Positions 25,021 through 35,600 of a DNA stretch of 64,000 nucleotides are shown here, one piece after another. Origin of the DNA: Lutimaribacter salitolerans. GTDB taxonomy: Bacteria > Pseudomonadota > Alphaproteobacteria > Rhodobacterales > Rhodobacteraceae. Position 1 is the stretch's first letter. The number at the start of each line of letters is the position of its first letter. The position numbers and the translations under genes were made by a program. The notes beneath the pieces are model-generated. The model was given only the letters and a program-made list of their open reading frames with translations. It did no database searches and had not been told where the DNA came from. The stretch spans positions 28,055 through 92,054 of the forward strand of contig NZ_JBHUDD010000158.1 in NCBI RefSeq assembly GCF_042677865.1, written 5' to 3'.

Positions 25021-27900
25021 CTATTCTGCCGCCACCTTGCGTGGTTTCAGCATGGGTTTCAGGTAAAGCCCTGTGTGGCTGCGCGGCTCTTCGGCCACCT
25101 GCTCGGGCGTTCCGACAGCCACGATTTCGCCGCCACCATCCCCGCCTTCGGGGCCGATATCGATCAGCCAGTCGGCGGTCTTGATCACGTCCAGATTGTG
25201 CTCGATCACCACCACCGTATTGCCTGCCTCGACCAATTCATGCAGCACTTCCAACAGCTTGCGCACGTCCTCGAAATGCAGCCCCGTGGTTGGCTCGTCC
25301 AGGATATACAGCGTGCGCCCGGTGGATCGCTTGGCCAGTTCCTTTGACAGCTTCACGCGCTGCGCCTCGCCGCCCGACAGGGTGGTGGCCTGCTGACCCA
25401 CCTTGATATAGCCAAGCCCCACGCGCATCAGCGCATCCATCTTTTCGCGAATGCTGGGCACGGCCTTGAAAAACGTCTGCGCCTCTTCAACCGTCATATC
25501 AAGAACGTCCGCTATACTCATGCCCTTGAAGCGAATTTCCAAAGTTTCACGGTTATAGCGCGCACCCTTGCAGGTCTCGCATTCGACATAGACATCGGGC
25601 AGGAAATGCATCTCGATCTTGATCAGACCGTCGCCCTGACACGCCTCGCAGCGCCCGCCCTTGACGTTGAAACTGAACCGTCCGGGCTTGTAGCCACGCG
25701 CCTTGGCCTCGGGCAGACCGGCGAACCAGTCGCGGATCGGTGTGAAGGCCCCAGTGTAAGTCGCTGGATTCGAACGCGGAGTCCGTCCGATGGGTCGCTG
25801 GTCGATGTCTATCACCTTGTCCAGATGCTCCAGCCCCTTGATGGTTTCGCAGGGTGCAGGCGTCTGGCGTGCCCCGTTCAGGCGCATGCTGGCGGTCTTG
25901 AACAGCGTCTCGATGGTCAGGGTGGATTTGCCACCACCCGAAACCCCCGTCACACAGACGAACTTTCCCAGCGGAAACTCGGCCGTCACATTGCGCAGGT
26001 TGTTGCCCGTTGCCTTGACCACGGTCAGCTTTTTCTTGTTTCCTTTCCGACGCTTGTCAGGCACAGCTATGGCGCGCGCGCCTGACAGGTACTGCCCCGT
26101 CAGGCTGGCGGGATCGGCGGCCACCTGATCCGGTGTGCCCTGGCTGACCACCTGCCCGCCATGCACCCCGGCGCCGGGGCCGATGTCGAACACGTAATCC
26201 GCCTCGCGGATCGCTTCTTCGTCATGCTCGACCACCAGAACCGTGTTGCCCTGATCGCGCAGGTTCTTCAGCGTGTCCAGCAGCCGCGAATTGTCGCGCT
26301 GGTGCAGCCCGATGCTGGGCTCGTCCAGCACATACAGAACGCCGGTCAGGCCGCTGCCGATCTGGCTGGCCAGCCGGATACGCTGGCTTTCACCCCCCGA
26401 CAGGGTGCCCGCATTCCGGCTAAGTGTCAGATATTCAAGGCCAACATTGTTCAGAAAGCCCACACGCTCGCGGATTTCCTTCAGGATCGCGCGGGCGATC
26501 TCGTTCTTTTGCTTGCCCAGGCTCTCGGGGACGGTGGCACACCAGTCATAGGCTTCGCGGATGCTCATCTGCACCACCTGCCCCACATGCAGGCCCGCGA
26601 TGCGCACCGCCAAAGCCTCGGGGCGCAGGCGATAGCCGCCGCAGGCCCCACAGGGGCGGTTGTTCTGGTAGCGTTCGAATTCCTCGCGCACCCAGCTGCT
26701 GTCGGTCTCGCGATAGCGGCGCTGCATGTTGGGTATCACGCCTTCGAACACGCGCGATACCTGATAGACCCGCCCGCCCTCGTCGTAGCGGAACTTGATT
26801 TCCTCTTCGCCCGACCCGAACAGGAAAACCTGCTGCACATGCTCGGAAAGATCTTTCCAGCGGGCGTTCTTGTCGAACTCGTAATGCTTGGCGATCGCTT
26901 CGATCGTTTGCAGGAAATAGGGGCTTTTACCCTTGCGCCACGGGGCCAGCGCGCCATCGCTGATCTTCAGCGTGGCATCGGGCACCACCAGCCGTTCGTC
27001 GAAAAACAGCTCCATCCCCAGACCGTCGCATTCGGGGCAGGCCCCGAAGGGCGCGTTGAAGGAAAACAGCCGAGGCTCGATTTCGGGAATGGTGAAGCCA
27101 CTGACAGGGCAGGCAAAATTCTCGCTGAAGGTCAGGCGCTCGGGCTCGGGCGCGTCCTCGGCCCCTTCAGCCGCGCGCGGCACGGTCTCCAGAATTGCAA
27201 TGCCATCCGCCAGGTCCAGCGCGGTGCGGAAACTGTCGGCCATACGGGTTTCCAGCCCTGATTTCACCACCAGACGGTCCACCACGACATCGATGTCGTG
27301 GCGGAATTTCTTGTCCAGCGTGGGCGGTTCATCCAACTCGTAGAACTGGCCATCGACCTTGACCCGCTGAAAGCCGGATTTACGCAACTCCAGAAATTCC
27401 TTGCGATACTCGCCCTTGCGGTCACGCACGATGGGGGCCAACAGATAGGCGCGCGTGCCTTCCTCCAAGGCCATGACGCGGTCGACCATGTCCTGCACCT
27501 GCTGCGCCTCGATCGGCAGGCCGGTGGCGGGGGAATAGGGCGTGCCGACACGGGCGAACAACAGCCGCAGATAGTCGTAGATCTCGGTCACCGTGCCGAC
27601 GGTCGAGCGGGGGTTCTTGCTGGTGGTCTTTTGCTCGATCGAGATCGCGGGCGACAGGCCGCTGATATGATCGACGTCAGGTTTCTCCATCATATCAAGG
27701 AATTGCCGGGCATAGGCCGACAGGCTTTCGACATAGCGCCGCTGCCCTTCGGCATAGATCGTGTCAAAGGCCAGACTGGATTTGCCCGACCCTGACAGGC
27801 CGGTGATCACCACCAGTTGATCGCGCGGAATGTCCACGTCGATGTTTTTCAGGTTGTGTTCACGCGCGCCGCGCACTTCGATTTTCTTCAGATCGGCCAT
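25021..27900 (-). CDS. uvrA: excinuclease ABC subunit A
   Basis: 959 residues. It recognises DNA damage in nucleotide excision repair together with UvrB. Two ABC ATPase modules are evident: Walker A GLSGSGKSSLAFDT (N-half) and GVSGGGKSTLTIET (C-half), each with an ABC signature (LSGGESQRIRLA and LSGGEAQRVKLS). The zinc-binding cysteine pairs CPECDGLGM and CEACQGDG are present. ATG 27900 (MADLKKIEVRGAREHNLK) was chosen; a GTG two codons earlier is possible. A LexA box lies 67 bases upstream. Confidence 0.98.
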   Translation of the reverse strand: MADLKKIEVRGAREHNLKNIDVDIPRDQLVVITGLSGSGKSSLAFDTIYAEGQRRYVESLSAYARQFLDMMEKPDVDHISGLSPAISIEQKTTSKNPRSTVGTVTEIYDYLRLLFARVGTPYSPATGLPIEAQQVQDMVDRVMALEEGTRAYLLAPIVRDRKGEYRKEFLELRKSGFQRVKVDGQFYELDEPPTLDKKFRHDIDVVVDRLVVKSGLETRMADSFRTALDLADGIAILETVPRAAEGAEDAPEPERLTFSENFACPVSGFTIPEIEPRLFSFNAPFGACPECDGLGMELFFDERLVVPDATLKISDGALAPWRKGKSPYFLQTIEAIAKHYEFDKNARWKDLSEHVQQVFLFGSGEEEIKFRYDEGGRVYQVSRVFEGVIPNMQRRYRETDSSWVREEFERYQNNRPCGACGGYRLRPEALAVRIAGLHVGQVVQMSIREAYDWCATVPESLGKQKNEIARAILKEIRERVGFLNNVGLEYLTLSRNAGTLSGGESQRIRLASQIGSGLTGVLYVLDEPSIGLHQRDNSRLLDTLKNLRDQGNTVLVVEHDEEAIREADYVFDIGPGAGVHGGQVVSQGTPDQVAADPASLTGQYLSGARAIAVPDKRRKGNKKKLTVVKATGNNLRNVTAEFPLGKFVCVTGVSGGGKSTLTIETLFKTASMRLNGARQTPAPCETIKGLEHLDKVIDIDQRPIGRTPRSNPATYTGAFTPIRDWFAGLPEAKARGYKPGRFSFNVKGGRCEACQGDGLIKIEMHFLPDVYVECETCKGARYNRETLEIRFKGMSIADVLDMTVEEAQTFFKAVPSIREKMDALMRVGLGYIKVGQQATTLSGGEAQRVKLSKELAKRSTGRTLYILDEPTTGLHFEDVRKLLEVLHELVEAGNTVVVIEHNLDVIKTADWLIDIGPEGGDGGGEIVAVGTPEQVAEEPRSHTGLYLKPMLKPRKVAAE

Positions 27901-27966
27901 GACCACCCCCGTTAAGCAACTCTTAACACATAGGCGCGCGTGGCTGAGTCTCCAATCGAAAAGTCA

Positions 27967-27981
27967 GAACATAGGCGGAAC
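27967..27981 (-). promoter_or_regulatory. LexA SOS box upstream of uvrA
   Basis: On the minus strand the sequence is GTTCCGCCTATGTTC, a perfect match to the alphaproteobacterial LexA operator GTTC-N7-GTTC. It lies between lpdA and uvrA, 67 bases before the uvrA start, so uvrA should be DNA-damage induced from its own promoter and not only read through from lpdA. Confidence 0.85.
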
Positions 27982-28036
27982 ATTTCTGCGACCCGCCATT
28001 CGTCAGGCATGGCAGGCGCGCAGATGGGCCAATGCC

Positions 28037-29431
28037 TTAGAAATGCACCGCGCGGTCCCAGGCATCCAGCACGGATTCATGCATCATTTCCGACAGCGTC
28101 GGATGCGGGAATACGGCATGCATCAGGTCTTCTTCGGTGGTCTCCAACTGGCGGCCCACAACATAACCTTGGATCAGTTCGGTCACCTCGGCTCCGATCA
28201 TGTGCGCGCCCAGCAGCTCGCCGGTTTTCGCGTCGAACACGGTTTTGACCATGCCCTCGGATTCACCGAGGGCAATGGCCTTGCCGTTGCCGATAAAGGG
28301 AAAGCGACCGACCTTGATGTCATGCCCGGCCTCTTTCGCCTGCGCCTCGGTCATCCCGACCGAGGCAACCTGCGGATGGCTGTAGGTGCAGCCCGGGATA
28401 CTGTCGGGCTTGACCGGATGCACGTCTTTGCCCGCGATCATCTCGGCCACCATCACGCCCTCGTGGCTGGCCTTGTGCGCAAGCCAGGGCGCGCCTGCGA
28501 TGTCACCGATGGCATAGATGCCTTCGACCCCGGTGCGGCAGTGCTCGTCCGTCACCACATGGGTGCGGTCGATCTTGATGCCCAGATCCTCAAGCCCCAG
28601 GCCTTCGGTATTGCCGACGATGCCGACGGCGGAAATCACGGTGTCAAACTCCAGCTTCTCGACCTTGCCGCCCTGTTCGATATGGGCGGTGACCTTGTCC
28701 TTGGCGCGGTCCAGCTGCTTGACCGTTGCCTTTGCGCGGATCGTCATGCCCTGCTTTTCAAACTGTTTTTGCGCAAAGGCGCTGATCTCGGCATCCTCGA
28801 CCGGAAGGATGCGGTCCATCACCTCGACCACGGTGGTTTCGGCCCCCAAGGTGTTGAAAAAGCTGGCGAACTCGATGCCGATAGCGCCCGACCCGATGAC
28901 CAGCAGCTTTTTCGGCATATGTCCGGGTTCCAACGCATGCCGGTAGGACCAGACCCGGTCGCCGTCGGCCTGAAGCCCCGGCAGGTTGCGCGCCCGCGCG
29001 CCCGTCGCGATGATTATATGCGGGGCTTTCAGATCCTCGGTGCCCTTGTCGGTCTTGACGCTGACCTTGCCCTTGGCGGGGATGGTCGCGTCCCCCATGA
29101 TCACGGTGATCTTGTTCTTTTTCAGCAGGTGGCCCACCCCGCCCGAAAGCTGCCTGGCCACCCCGCGCGAGCGTTTCACCACCGCATCCAGATCATATCC
29201 GATGCCATCGGCCTTCAGGCCGAATTCCGCTGCGCGGTGCATCAGGTGAAACACCTCGGCGCTGCGCAGCATGGCCTTGGTCGGGATGCAGCCCCAGTTC
29301 AGACAGATACCGCCCAGGTTCTCGCGTTCGACCACGGCCACCTTGAGGCCCAGTTGCGCGGCACGGATCGCGGCCACATACCCGCCGGGGCCGGCCCCGA
29401 TCACGACGATATCGAACGATTTGTCAGCCAT
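28037..29431 (-). CDS. lpdA: dihydrolipoyl dehydrogenase (E3)
   Basis: 464 residues. The FAD start is DIVVIGAGPGGYVAA, the redox-active disulfide is C43/C48 in GGICLNWGCIPTK, and the C-terminal active-site segment is HAVFPHPTLSEMMHE (His-Glu base pair). The CLNWGC variant is the form found in the pyruvate dehydrogenase clusters of alphaproteobacteria. It reoxidises dihydrolipoyl groups of 2-oxo acid dehydrogenase complexes with NAD. No E1/E2 genes are adjacent here. It may also serve the branched-chain 2-oxo acid dehydrogenase feeding the valine genes, which is inference. Confidence 0.96.
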   Translation of the reverse strand: MADKSFDIVVIGAGPGGYVAAIRAAQLGLKVAVVERENLGGICLNWGCIPTKAMLRSAEVFHLMHRAAEFGLKADGIGYDLDAVVKRSRGVARQLSGGVGHLLKKNKITVIMGDATIPAKGKVSVKTDKGTEDLKAPHIIIATGARARNLPGLQADGDRVWSYRHALEPGHMPKKLLVIGSGAIGIEFASFFNTLGAETTVVEVMDRILPVEDAEISAFAQKQFEKQGMTIRAKATVKQLDRAKDKVTAHIEQGGKVEKLEFDTVISAVGIVGNTEGLGLEDLGIKIDRTHVVTDEHCRTGVEGIYAIGDIAGAPWLAHKASHEGVMVAEMIAGKDVHPVKPDSIPGCTYSHPQVASVGMTEAQAKEAGHDIKVGRFPFIGNGKAIALGESEGMVKTVFDAKTGELLGAHMIGAEVTELIQGYVVGRQLETTEEDLMHAVFPHPTLSEMMHESVLDAWDRAVHF

Positions 29432-29504
29432 GGGCCCCTCCGATTCCAGAATTAGTTGAGCATTAAACTATTTTGGATGATCTGACAACGCAGTTGGACA
29501 CGCG

Positions 29505-29536
29505 CAAAGGCCCGCCCCGCATCAACGCGGCGAGCC
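29505..29536 (-). terminator. terminator-like hairpin after the DUF924 gene
   Basis: On the minus strand, GCTCGCCGC and GCGGGGCGGGC form a GC-rich stem with loop GTTGAT, followed by CTTTGCG. It lies 35 bases past the DUF924 stop and ahead of lpdA. The stem has small mismatches and the T-run is short. Confidence 0.45.
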
Positions 29537-29570
29537 TGAGACGACAGCTTCAAGCACTTCCAACCTTGGC

Positions 29571-30149
29571 CTAGGCCATCTCTTCCATCTGACGCAGGGT
29601 GTGGCCGTAGCCACCGGCCGCCAGATAGGCCTTTTCAGGCGGGGTCGTGGGCCGCGACAGGGCCTCACTGCGATAGGGGAAGCGCCCGAACTGGCGGATC
29701 ACCTCGCGATGGGCGCGGGCGTGAAACAGGTTTGACTCGCCGGTTTCGGGCATCCGTTCCTTCATCAGCCGCACGCAGCGTTCCTGGTCACACAGGTTCT
29801 CGGAATGCATCAGCGGCAGGTAGAAGAACTGCCGCGCGGGTTCGTCGATGCGCATGTCCCACTTGCGGTCCACAGCCATTTTCGACGCAGCCAGCGCCAC
29901 GCCGTCGGTGGCAAAGCTGCGCGGGTCATTGCGGAACATGTTGCGTGGAAACTGATCCAGCAGGATGATATAGGCCAGCGAACCGCTGGAATGGGTCAGC
30001 CACAGCGCATAGGCACCATCGGCGGCATTTTCCCAGGCAGACTGGAACCTGTCCTTGATCTTGCGATCCAGCTCTTCACCGCCGGAATACCAGCCGTCGG
30101 GGCCAACCTCGTCCAGCCAGAATTCCAGTACAGTGTCCACAGTAACCAT
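29571..30149 (-). CDS. DUF924 family protein
   Basis: 192 residues from ATG 30149, preceded by GGAGG at 8 bases; an in-frame start seven codons earlier is weaker. The DUF924 hallmarks are VLEFWLDE near the N-terminus, LAYIILLDQFPRNMFR, and FFYLPLMHSENL, with the later RQFGRFPYRS segment. It is an all-helical, TPR-like soluble protein of unknown biochemical function that is widespread in proteobacteria. It stands alone between lpdA and the MFS transporter. Confidence 0.92.
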   Translation of the reverse strand: MVTVDTVLEFWLDEVGPDGWYSGGEELDRKIKDRFQSAWENAADGAYALWLTHSSGSLAYIILLDQFPRNMFRNDPRSFATDGVALAASKMAVDRKWDMRIDEPARQFFYLPLMHSENLCDQERCVRLMKERMPETGESNLFHARAHREVIRQFGRFPYRSEALSRPTTPPEKAYLAAGGYGHTLRQMEEMA

Positions 30150-30250
30150 CAGAGCCTCCGCCGCCTCCATGTGCCATCCTCGTTACCGAAGTGTTACACA
30201 GGGCAAGCAAGAAATTAACAGTAAAAAAATACTTCAATCACGACACCATG

Positions 30251-31513
30251 TTACTGGTTTGGGCTGTTTTCCGCCTCTTCCGCGCGTTCTGCGCTGACTT
30301 CCTGCGCGGCTTCGACCGCGACGATCGAGGACGAGAAGGCAACCGGCATGTAGGCGCCGGTTTCACTGACTGCGGGTGCCGCGCGTTTCGTCATGCGATA
30401 TGCGGCATACAGGGTCAGCGCCAACAGCAGCGCCGCGATGATGGTGAAATAGCCATAAGGGCCCATCACGCTCATCAGCCAACCTGTGACAACCGGGCCT
30501 GCAATCGCCCCCAAGCCGTTGACAAAGATCAGCCCGCCCGAGGCGGCTGCCATATCCTCGACCTGCAGGAAATCGTTGGTATAGGCCAGCAGCAGCGAGT
30601 ACAGCGGGTTGGACATGCCGCCGATCAGAAAGGCCCCGATCAACAGCACGGTAAAGTTTGTGCCACCGAAAAACGCCAGCAGCGCGCCGGCCCCACCGAT
30701 GGCGGACGCGGCACAGATCAGCACACGGCGATCCATCCGGTCCGACAGCCAGCCCAGAGGATACTGCACAATCGTGGCCCCGATATAGAAGGTCGCCACG
30801 AAGATCGAGATCTGCGCCACGCTCAGCCCTGCTTCGGCCCCGAAGACGGCGGCCATGCCGAACTGCGCGGAAAACACACTGCCCAGCAGCAGCATCCCCA
30901 TGAAACCCAGAGGCGAGATTCGAAACAGCTGTTTCAGGGTCATCGGCTTGGTCGATTCAAACGCCGGCGTGGGCGAGATCGACAGCAGAATCGGCGCGAA
31001 CGAGATGGACACCAGCACCGACGGAATGATGAACAGCAAGAAGCCGCTGGCATCGGGGATGTTCAGCATGCCCTGCGCGGCCACGATGCCGATCATCTGC
31101 ACCATCATGTACAGCGAAAGCGCCTGCCCGCGCTGGTCATTGGCGACGGAATTGTTCAGCCAGCTTTCGGCGGTGACATAGACGCCCGAGAAACAGAACC
31201 CGATCACGATACGGCCTGCGATCCACATATAGGGATTCTGAAACGCGGGATAGAGGATGAACACCGCCGAAATCAGGCTGGCCAGCGCCGCAAAGACGCG
31301 CACATGCCCGACCCGCCGGATCAGTTCGGGTGTCATGCGTGACCCGCCCAGAAAGCCCACGAAATAGGCCGACATGACCAGTGACAGCTCGAACGTGCTG
31401 AACCCTGCGCCCTGCCCGCGCACACCCAGCAGCGAGCCCTGCAGGCCGTTGCCCAGCATAAGCAGGCCCATGCCCAGAAGCAGCGGCCATGTATTGCGCA
31501 GAACCTTGAACAT
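30251..31513 (-). CDS. MFS transporter, YcaD-like
   Basis: 420 residues with about 12 predicted membrane helices starting at residue 9 (WPLLLGMGLLMLGNGLQGSLL). The segments GFLGGSRMTPELIRRVGHVRVFA (loop 2-3) and GWLSDRMDRRVL (loop 8-9) are the usual MFS cytoplasmic loops. YcaD-type proteins are exporters of unknown substrate. The C-terminal tail is acidic (SAERAEEAEN). It is upstream of DUF924 on the same strand with 101 bases between them. Confidence 0.87.
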   Translation of the reverse strand: MFKVLRNTWPLLLGMGLLMLGNGLQGSLLGVRGQGAGFSTFELSLVMSAYFVGFLGGSRMTPELIRRVGHVRVFAALASLISAVFILYPAFQNPYMWIAGRIVIGFCFSGVYVTAESWLNNSVANDQRGQALSLYMMVQMIGIVAAQGMLNIPDASGFLLFIIPSVLVSISFAPILLSISPTPAFESTKPMTLKQLFRISPLGFMGMLLLGSVFSAQFGMAAVFGAEAGLSVAQISIFVATFYIGATIVQYPLGWLSDRMDRRVLICAASAIGGAGALLAFFGGTNFTVLLIGAFLIGGMSNPLYSLLLAYTNDFLQVEDMAAASGGLIFVNGLGAIAGPVVTGWLMSVMGPYGYFTIIAALLLALTLYAAYRMTKRAAPAVSETGAYMPVAFSSSIVAVEAAQEVSAERAEEAENSPNQ

Positions 31514-31625
31514 GACACACTCCTATGCCGCCGAGCGCAGGTGTACCCGCTTTGGCCGCTTGCGGACAGGCCCGTTTGCGACTCGTTTGACCTCGAGGAT
31601 GGCCTGTCACACCTGACCTGTGCGT

Positions 31626-32690
31626 TCAACCCTGACGCGGCGCAGGGATCAGAAGCGACGCATCGCCATAGCTGAAGAACCGATAATCAGACTGCACCGC
31701 GTGGTCATAGATGCGGCGGATAGGCTCCTGCCCCATCAGCGCCGAGACCAGCATCATCAGGGTGGATTTCGGCAGATGGAAATTGGTCATCAGCGCATCG
31801 GTGACCCGGAACGCAAAACCGGGATAGATGAAGATGTCGGTATCCCCGGCCCATGCGTGGATCTGCCCGGTGTCGCGCGCGGCGGTTTCGATCAGCCGCA
31901 GCGCCGTCGTGCCTACCGGGATCACCCGGCCCCCTGCCGCCTTGGTCGCGGCGATCTCGGCGGCGGCCTGCGTGCTGACCTCGCCCCATTCGGCGTGCAT
32001 CCTGTGGCTGCTCACATCCTCGACCTTGACCGGCAGAAAGGTGCCCGCGCCCACATGCAGGGTGACATGGGTGAACTGCACACCGCGCGCAGCCAGCGCC
32101 GCCAGCAGGGCATCGTCGAAATGCAGCGATGCGGTGGGGGCCGCCACGGCCCCGGATCGCGCGGCCCAGACGGTCTGGTAATCGTGCTTGTCCTGATCGT
32201 CTGCCGGGCGCTTGGCGGCAATGTAGGGCGGCAGCGGCATCGCGCCTGCCTGCGCCAGCGCGGCATCGAAATCATCCGCCGTCAGGTTGAACCGCACGGT
32301 GGCCTGCCCGTCCTCGCGCGCCACCAGCACCGCGGACAGATCGTCGGAAAACACGATCTCTTCGCCCGTGGCCACCTTGCGCAGGGGTTTGAGCAGCGCC
32401 GCCCATGTGCCATCCGCGCGCGGCTCCAGCAGCGTGACCTCGATCCTGGCGGTCACCCGGCCCTGCGCGCTGTCGCGGTGGCGTTGTCCGGTCAGCCGGG
32501 CGGGGATCACGCGGGTGTCGTTCAGCACCAGCCGGTCACCGGGGCGCAGGATATCGGGCAGATCAAACACGTGCCGGTCGTCAATCGCATCGCCCTGCGC
32601 CAGCAGCAGCCTGGCCGACGAACGCGGCCGCGCGGGCCGGGTGGCGATCAGCCGCTCGGGCAGGTCGAAATCGAAATCGCTCAGTTTCAT
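31626..32690 (-). CDS. queA: S-adenosylmethionine:tRNA ribosyltransferase-isomerase
   Basis: 354 residues, full QueA length. It transfers the ribose part of SAM to preQ1-modified tRNA to make epoxyqueuosine. Family segments: SDFDFDLPERLIATRPA at the start, LVLNDTRVIPARL, LHFDDALLAAL, HVGAGTFLPVKVED, and NFHLPKSTLMMLVSAL. ATG 32690 lies 2 bases after the stop of the upstream giant AsmA-like gene, so the two form an operon, though with no obvious functional link. Confidence 0.97.
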   Translation of the reverse strand: MKLSDFDFDLPERLIATRPARPRSSARLLLAQGDAIDDRHVFDLPDILRPGDRLVLNDTRVIPARLTGQRHRDSAQGRVTARIEVTLLEPRADGTWAALLKPLRKVATGEEIVFSDDLSAVLVAREDGQATVRFNLTADDFDAALAQAGAMPLPPYIAAKRPADDQDKHDYQTVWAARSGAVAAPTASLHFDDALLAALAARGVQFTHVTLHVGAGTFLPVKVEDVSSHRMHAEWGEVSTQAAAEIAATKAAGGRVIPVGTTALRLIETAARDTGQIHAWAGDTDIFIYPGFAFRVTDALMTNFHLPKSTLMMLVSALMGQEPIRRIYDHAVQSDYRFFSYGDASLLIPAPRQG

Positions 32691-32692
32691 GT

Positions 32693-35600
32693 CTACTGTG
32701 TCACCTGTGGCGGGGGGCGGCGGAAAATCTCGCGGAACATGCCGGGGGTAAAGATCGACAGCGGGTTGACCTGCACGCGCGGCGCATCCGCCGAGCCACT
32801 AATGGTGTAGCTGAAGCCAAGCAACCCCTCGCCCTTGCGCGTCAGGACCGAGCCGATGCTGTTGACCATGTAGATCGGCGAGAACACCCCCTGCATATCC
32901 ATCAGGTCATTTGCCATGTCGTAGGTGCCATCCATCGAAATGCCCAAGGATGCGCCTGTGGCAGAGGCGCTTTTGACGATCACCCGGTCGGGGGTCAGGC
33001 GGAAATCGGCATCAACCTCGGAAAAGGCAATGCCCTGCCCGTCCAGCTGTTCCAGCAGGCCGATCACGCTCACCGCGCTCAGCAGTTCGGCCAGGGCCGG
33101 CGCGTCCTGCATGCGCACCTGCCGCACGGTCAGCAACCCGTCATACTCGCCCGCGCGGGCAGCGGGCAGCAGGGTCAGATCCAGATCGCCCTGCCGCGCC
33201 TGCCGGAACAACCCCGCCGCAGACAGTACCGCGCCCGCATCCTGCGACAGGATGCGAAAGGCGCTGCGCCCGTCGCGCGGCACGATGCGCCCGGTGATCG
33301 GGGCAAGCCCGTTGACCCGCGCGGCAAAACTGCCATCGAACCCGCGGGCGGTGGTAAAATCGCCGCGAAACCCGGTCAGGGCGATCCCGTCCGAGATCTG
33401 CAGCCGTTCCAGCGCCAGCGTGACCGGCCCGCCGCCCGACGATCCGCCGCCACCGCCCGCGCCGATCGTGGTGCGGCGCAGATCGACGGTGCCGCTTGAC
33501 ACGGTGATGGCCGGGGCCGCCCCGGCCCCCCGCCCGGTCAGCAGCACCGGCGCATCCAGCCAACCGCCGGCCCGCACCCGGCCGAACCGCGCCTCGGCCA
33601 GTTGGCCATCGGCGCGCAGCGTGATGCTGCCCTGCGCCGAGAGGCCCGGGGCCTCAAGGCTCAGCCGGTCGATGACGGGCGGGCTGCCAAGCTGCCCCGA
33701 TACCTCGAACGTGCCACTGCCGGCCTGCGGCAGGGACCAGCCCAGCGGCGGCAAGGACAGGCCCAGCCCCTGCAGGGACGAGCGCAGGGCGAACTGCGGG
33801 GCCTGCTCCGGTGGCAGGTCAAGCTCGATCGTGGCCGGGGCGCGCCCGGACAGGCTGCCGGGCGGTAGGGTGATGTCGAATTCATCGGCAAAGCCCTGCG
33901 ACAGCTCGACCGTACCCGATACCCGGCTGCCGGAGGCATCCTTGCCCAATCCTGTCTCCCATACGGCATCGAACGGCACCTGCCCAAGCATCCCCGCGCC
34001 GGAAATACGCAACCGTTCGGTGGTCGCATCCACCGACAGTTGCGGCGCGCTCAGCACGCGGCCCGGAATGATCTGCGCGCTGCGCAAGTCGCGCAGGCTG
34101 GCCTGCACCGACAGGCCGATTTCATCCGTCTGCAAGCCCCGTTTCAGGATCAGGTCGATCGTTCCCTCGGCCTCGGCCTGCCCCGTCGCAAGGGTGACGG
34201 GCTGGCCCGCCTTGGTCAGGAAACCGAAGGGCGCAAGATCCAGCAGGGACAGCGCGGCGGTGATGCTGGACCGGCTGCGCAGGCGCACCCGTGCCGGCGT
34301 TTCCCGGATCCGCACATCGGGGATCACCACGTTGGTGCCGCCCACATCAACCTCGCCGCCCTGCGGCGCGACGATCTTGCCTGCGTGGCTGCTGACGACA
34401 AAGCGGGCATTGCGCAGGCTGGCCTGCCCGGCGGCTTTGGTGATGTGGGGAAACCCCTTCAGAAACCCGATCTCGGCATCCTGAAACCCGGCGGCCAGAT
34501 ACAGGTCGGGATCGCTGTCGGGCGCGCTGCGATAGGCCAGTTCGATATCGCGCAGCGCGGCGGCATGGATGTTGTCGGCGATCCACTCCCGGGTGCGGGG
34601 CAAGGCCCGTACGGGCCACAGGTCAAGCACGCGGGCCCGCGCGACCGCGTCCATCGCGCCCCGCAGACCCAGCGCCCAGCCCTCGGGTGTGGCCTGCAGA
34701 CGCCCGGCCAGTTGCAGCGCCTGCCCGCGGTCGCGCACCGTCAGCCGCCCGACCTGCAGATCAAACGGGTCCAGCCGCAACCGCACATCCGCATCGGCCC
34801 CTTCCAGCACGACCGGATCTTCGTAAAGACCGTCGGGATTGGCGCGAATGTCGGACAATGAAAACTGGCCGATGAATTCGGTCGGCCAACCAAGATCGAG
34901 CCCTTGCATCACCGCCACACCCTCGGCCCGCAGGCTGGCCGAGGGGCTGAGCACGCTCAGGTCATCAAAGGTCAGCGTTTGCGCCTGCGGCTCATAGGTC
35001 ATGTAGGCGCGCAGGCTGTCAAACGGGATGGGTGTGGTCTTATCGGTGGGCTGCAAGACACCCGACCCCACCTGCAAGGCGGCGCTCAGCGGCCCGAGTT
35101 GTCCCGTCTCGTCCACAGCCACGCGCATCGCGCCCGAGATCGGCGCGCGCAGCACGTTCAGCCAGGCCAACGCGGGCGAGTGCACCGCGATGTCCTGCGC
35201 CGCCATGTCGGCGATGTTCACCCCGAATTGCGCGGCCACCTGCCCGACGACGCTGTCATAGTTCATTTCCAGCGTGGTGACGGTGTCACCGCCGCCCAGC
35301 AGGGCAAGATCGGCGCTCAACCCCAGATCGTCGCCCGACCGCACCAGCCGCAAGCGCCCGCCATCCACGGTCCAGCCACGGCTCAGGCGCATATCCTCGT
35401 ACCGCAGGGTCAGCGCCTCGGCCTCGACCAATTGCAGGGCGCTGAATTCGGGGCGTTGCAGCAGGTCATCCAGCCGCTGGGTCAACTGCACCAGCGTGGC
35501 ACCCTGCCCCGCCAACAGCAGCCCCTGGCCGAAGTCGATGTTGAAACTGCCATCGCGCAACCGGCGCAGACGCAGGCCCGCCCCCGCCAGTCGCACGCTG

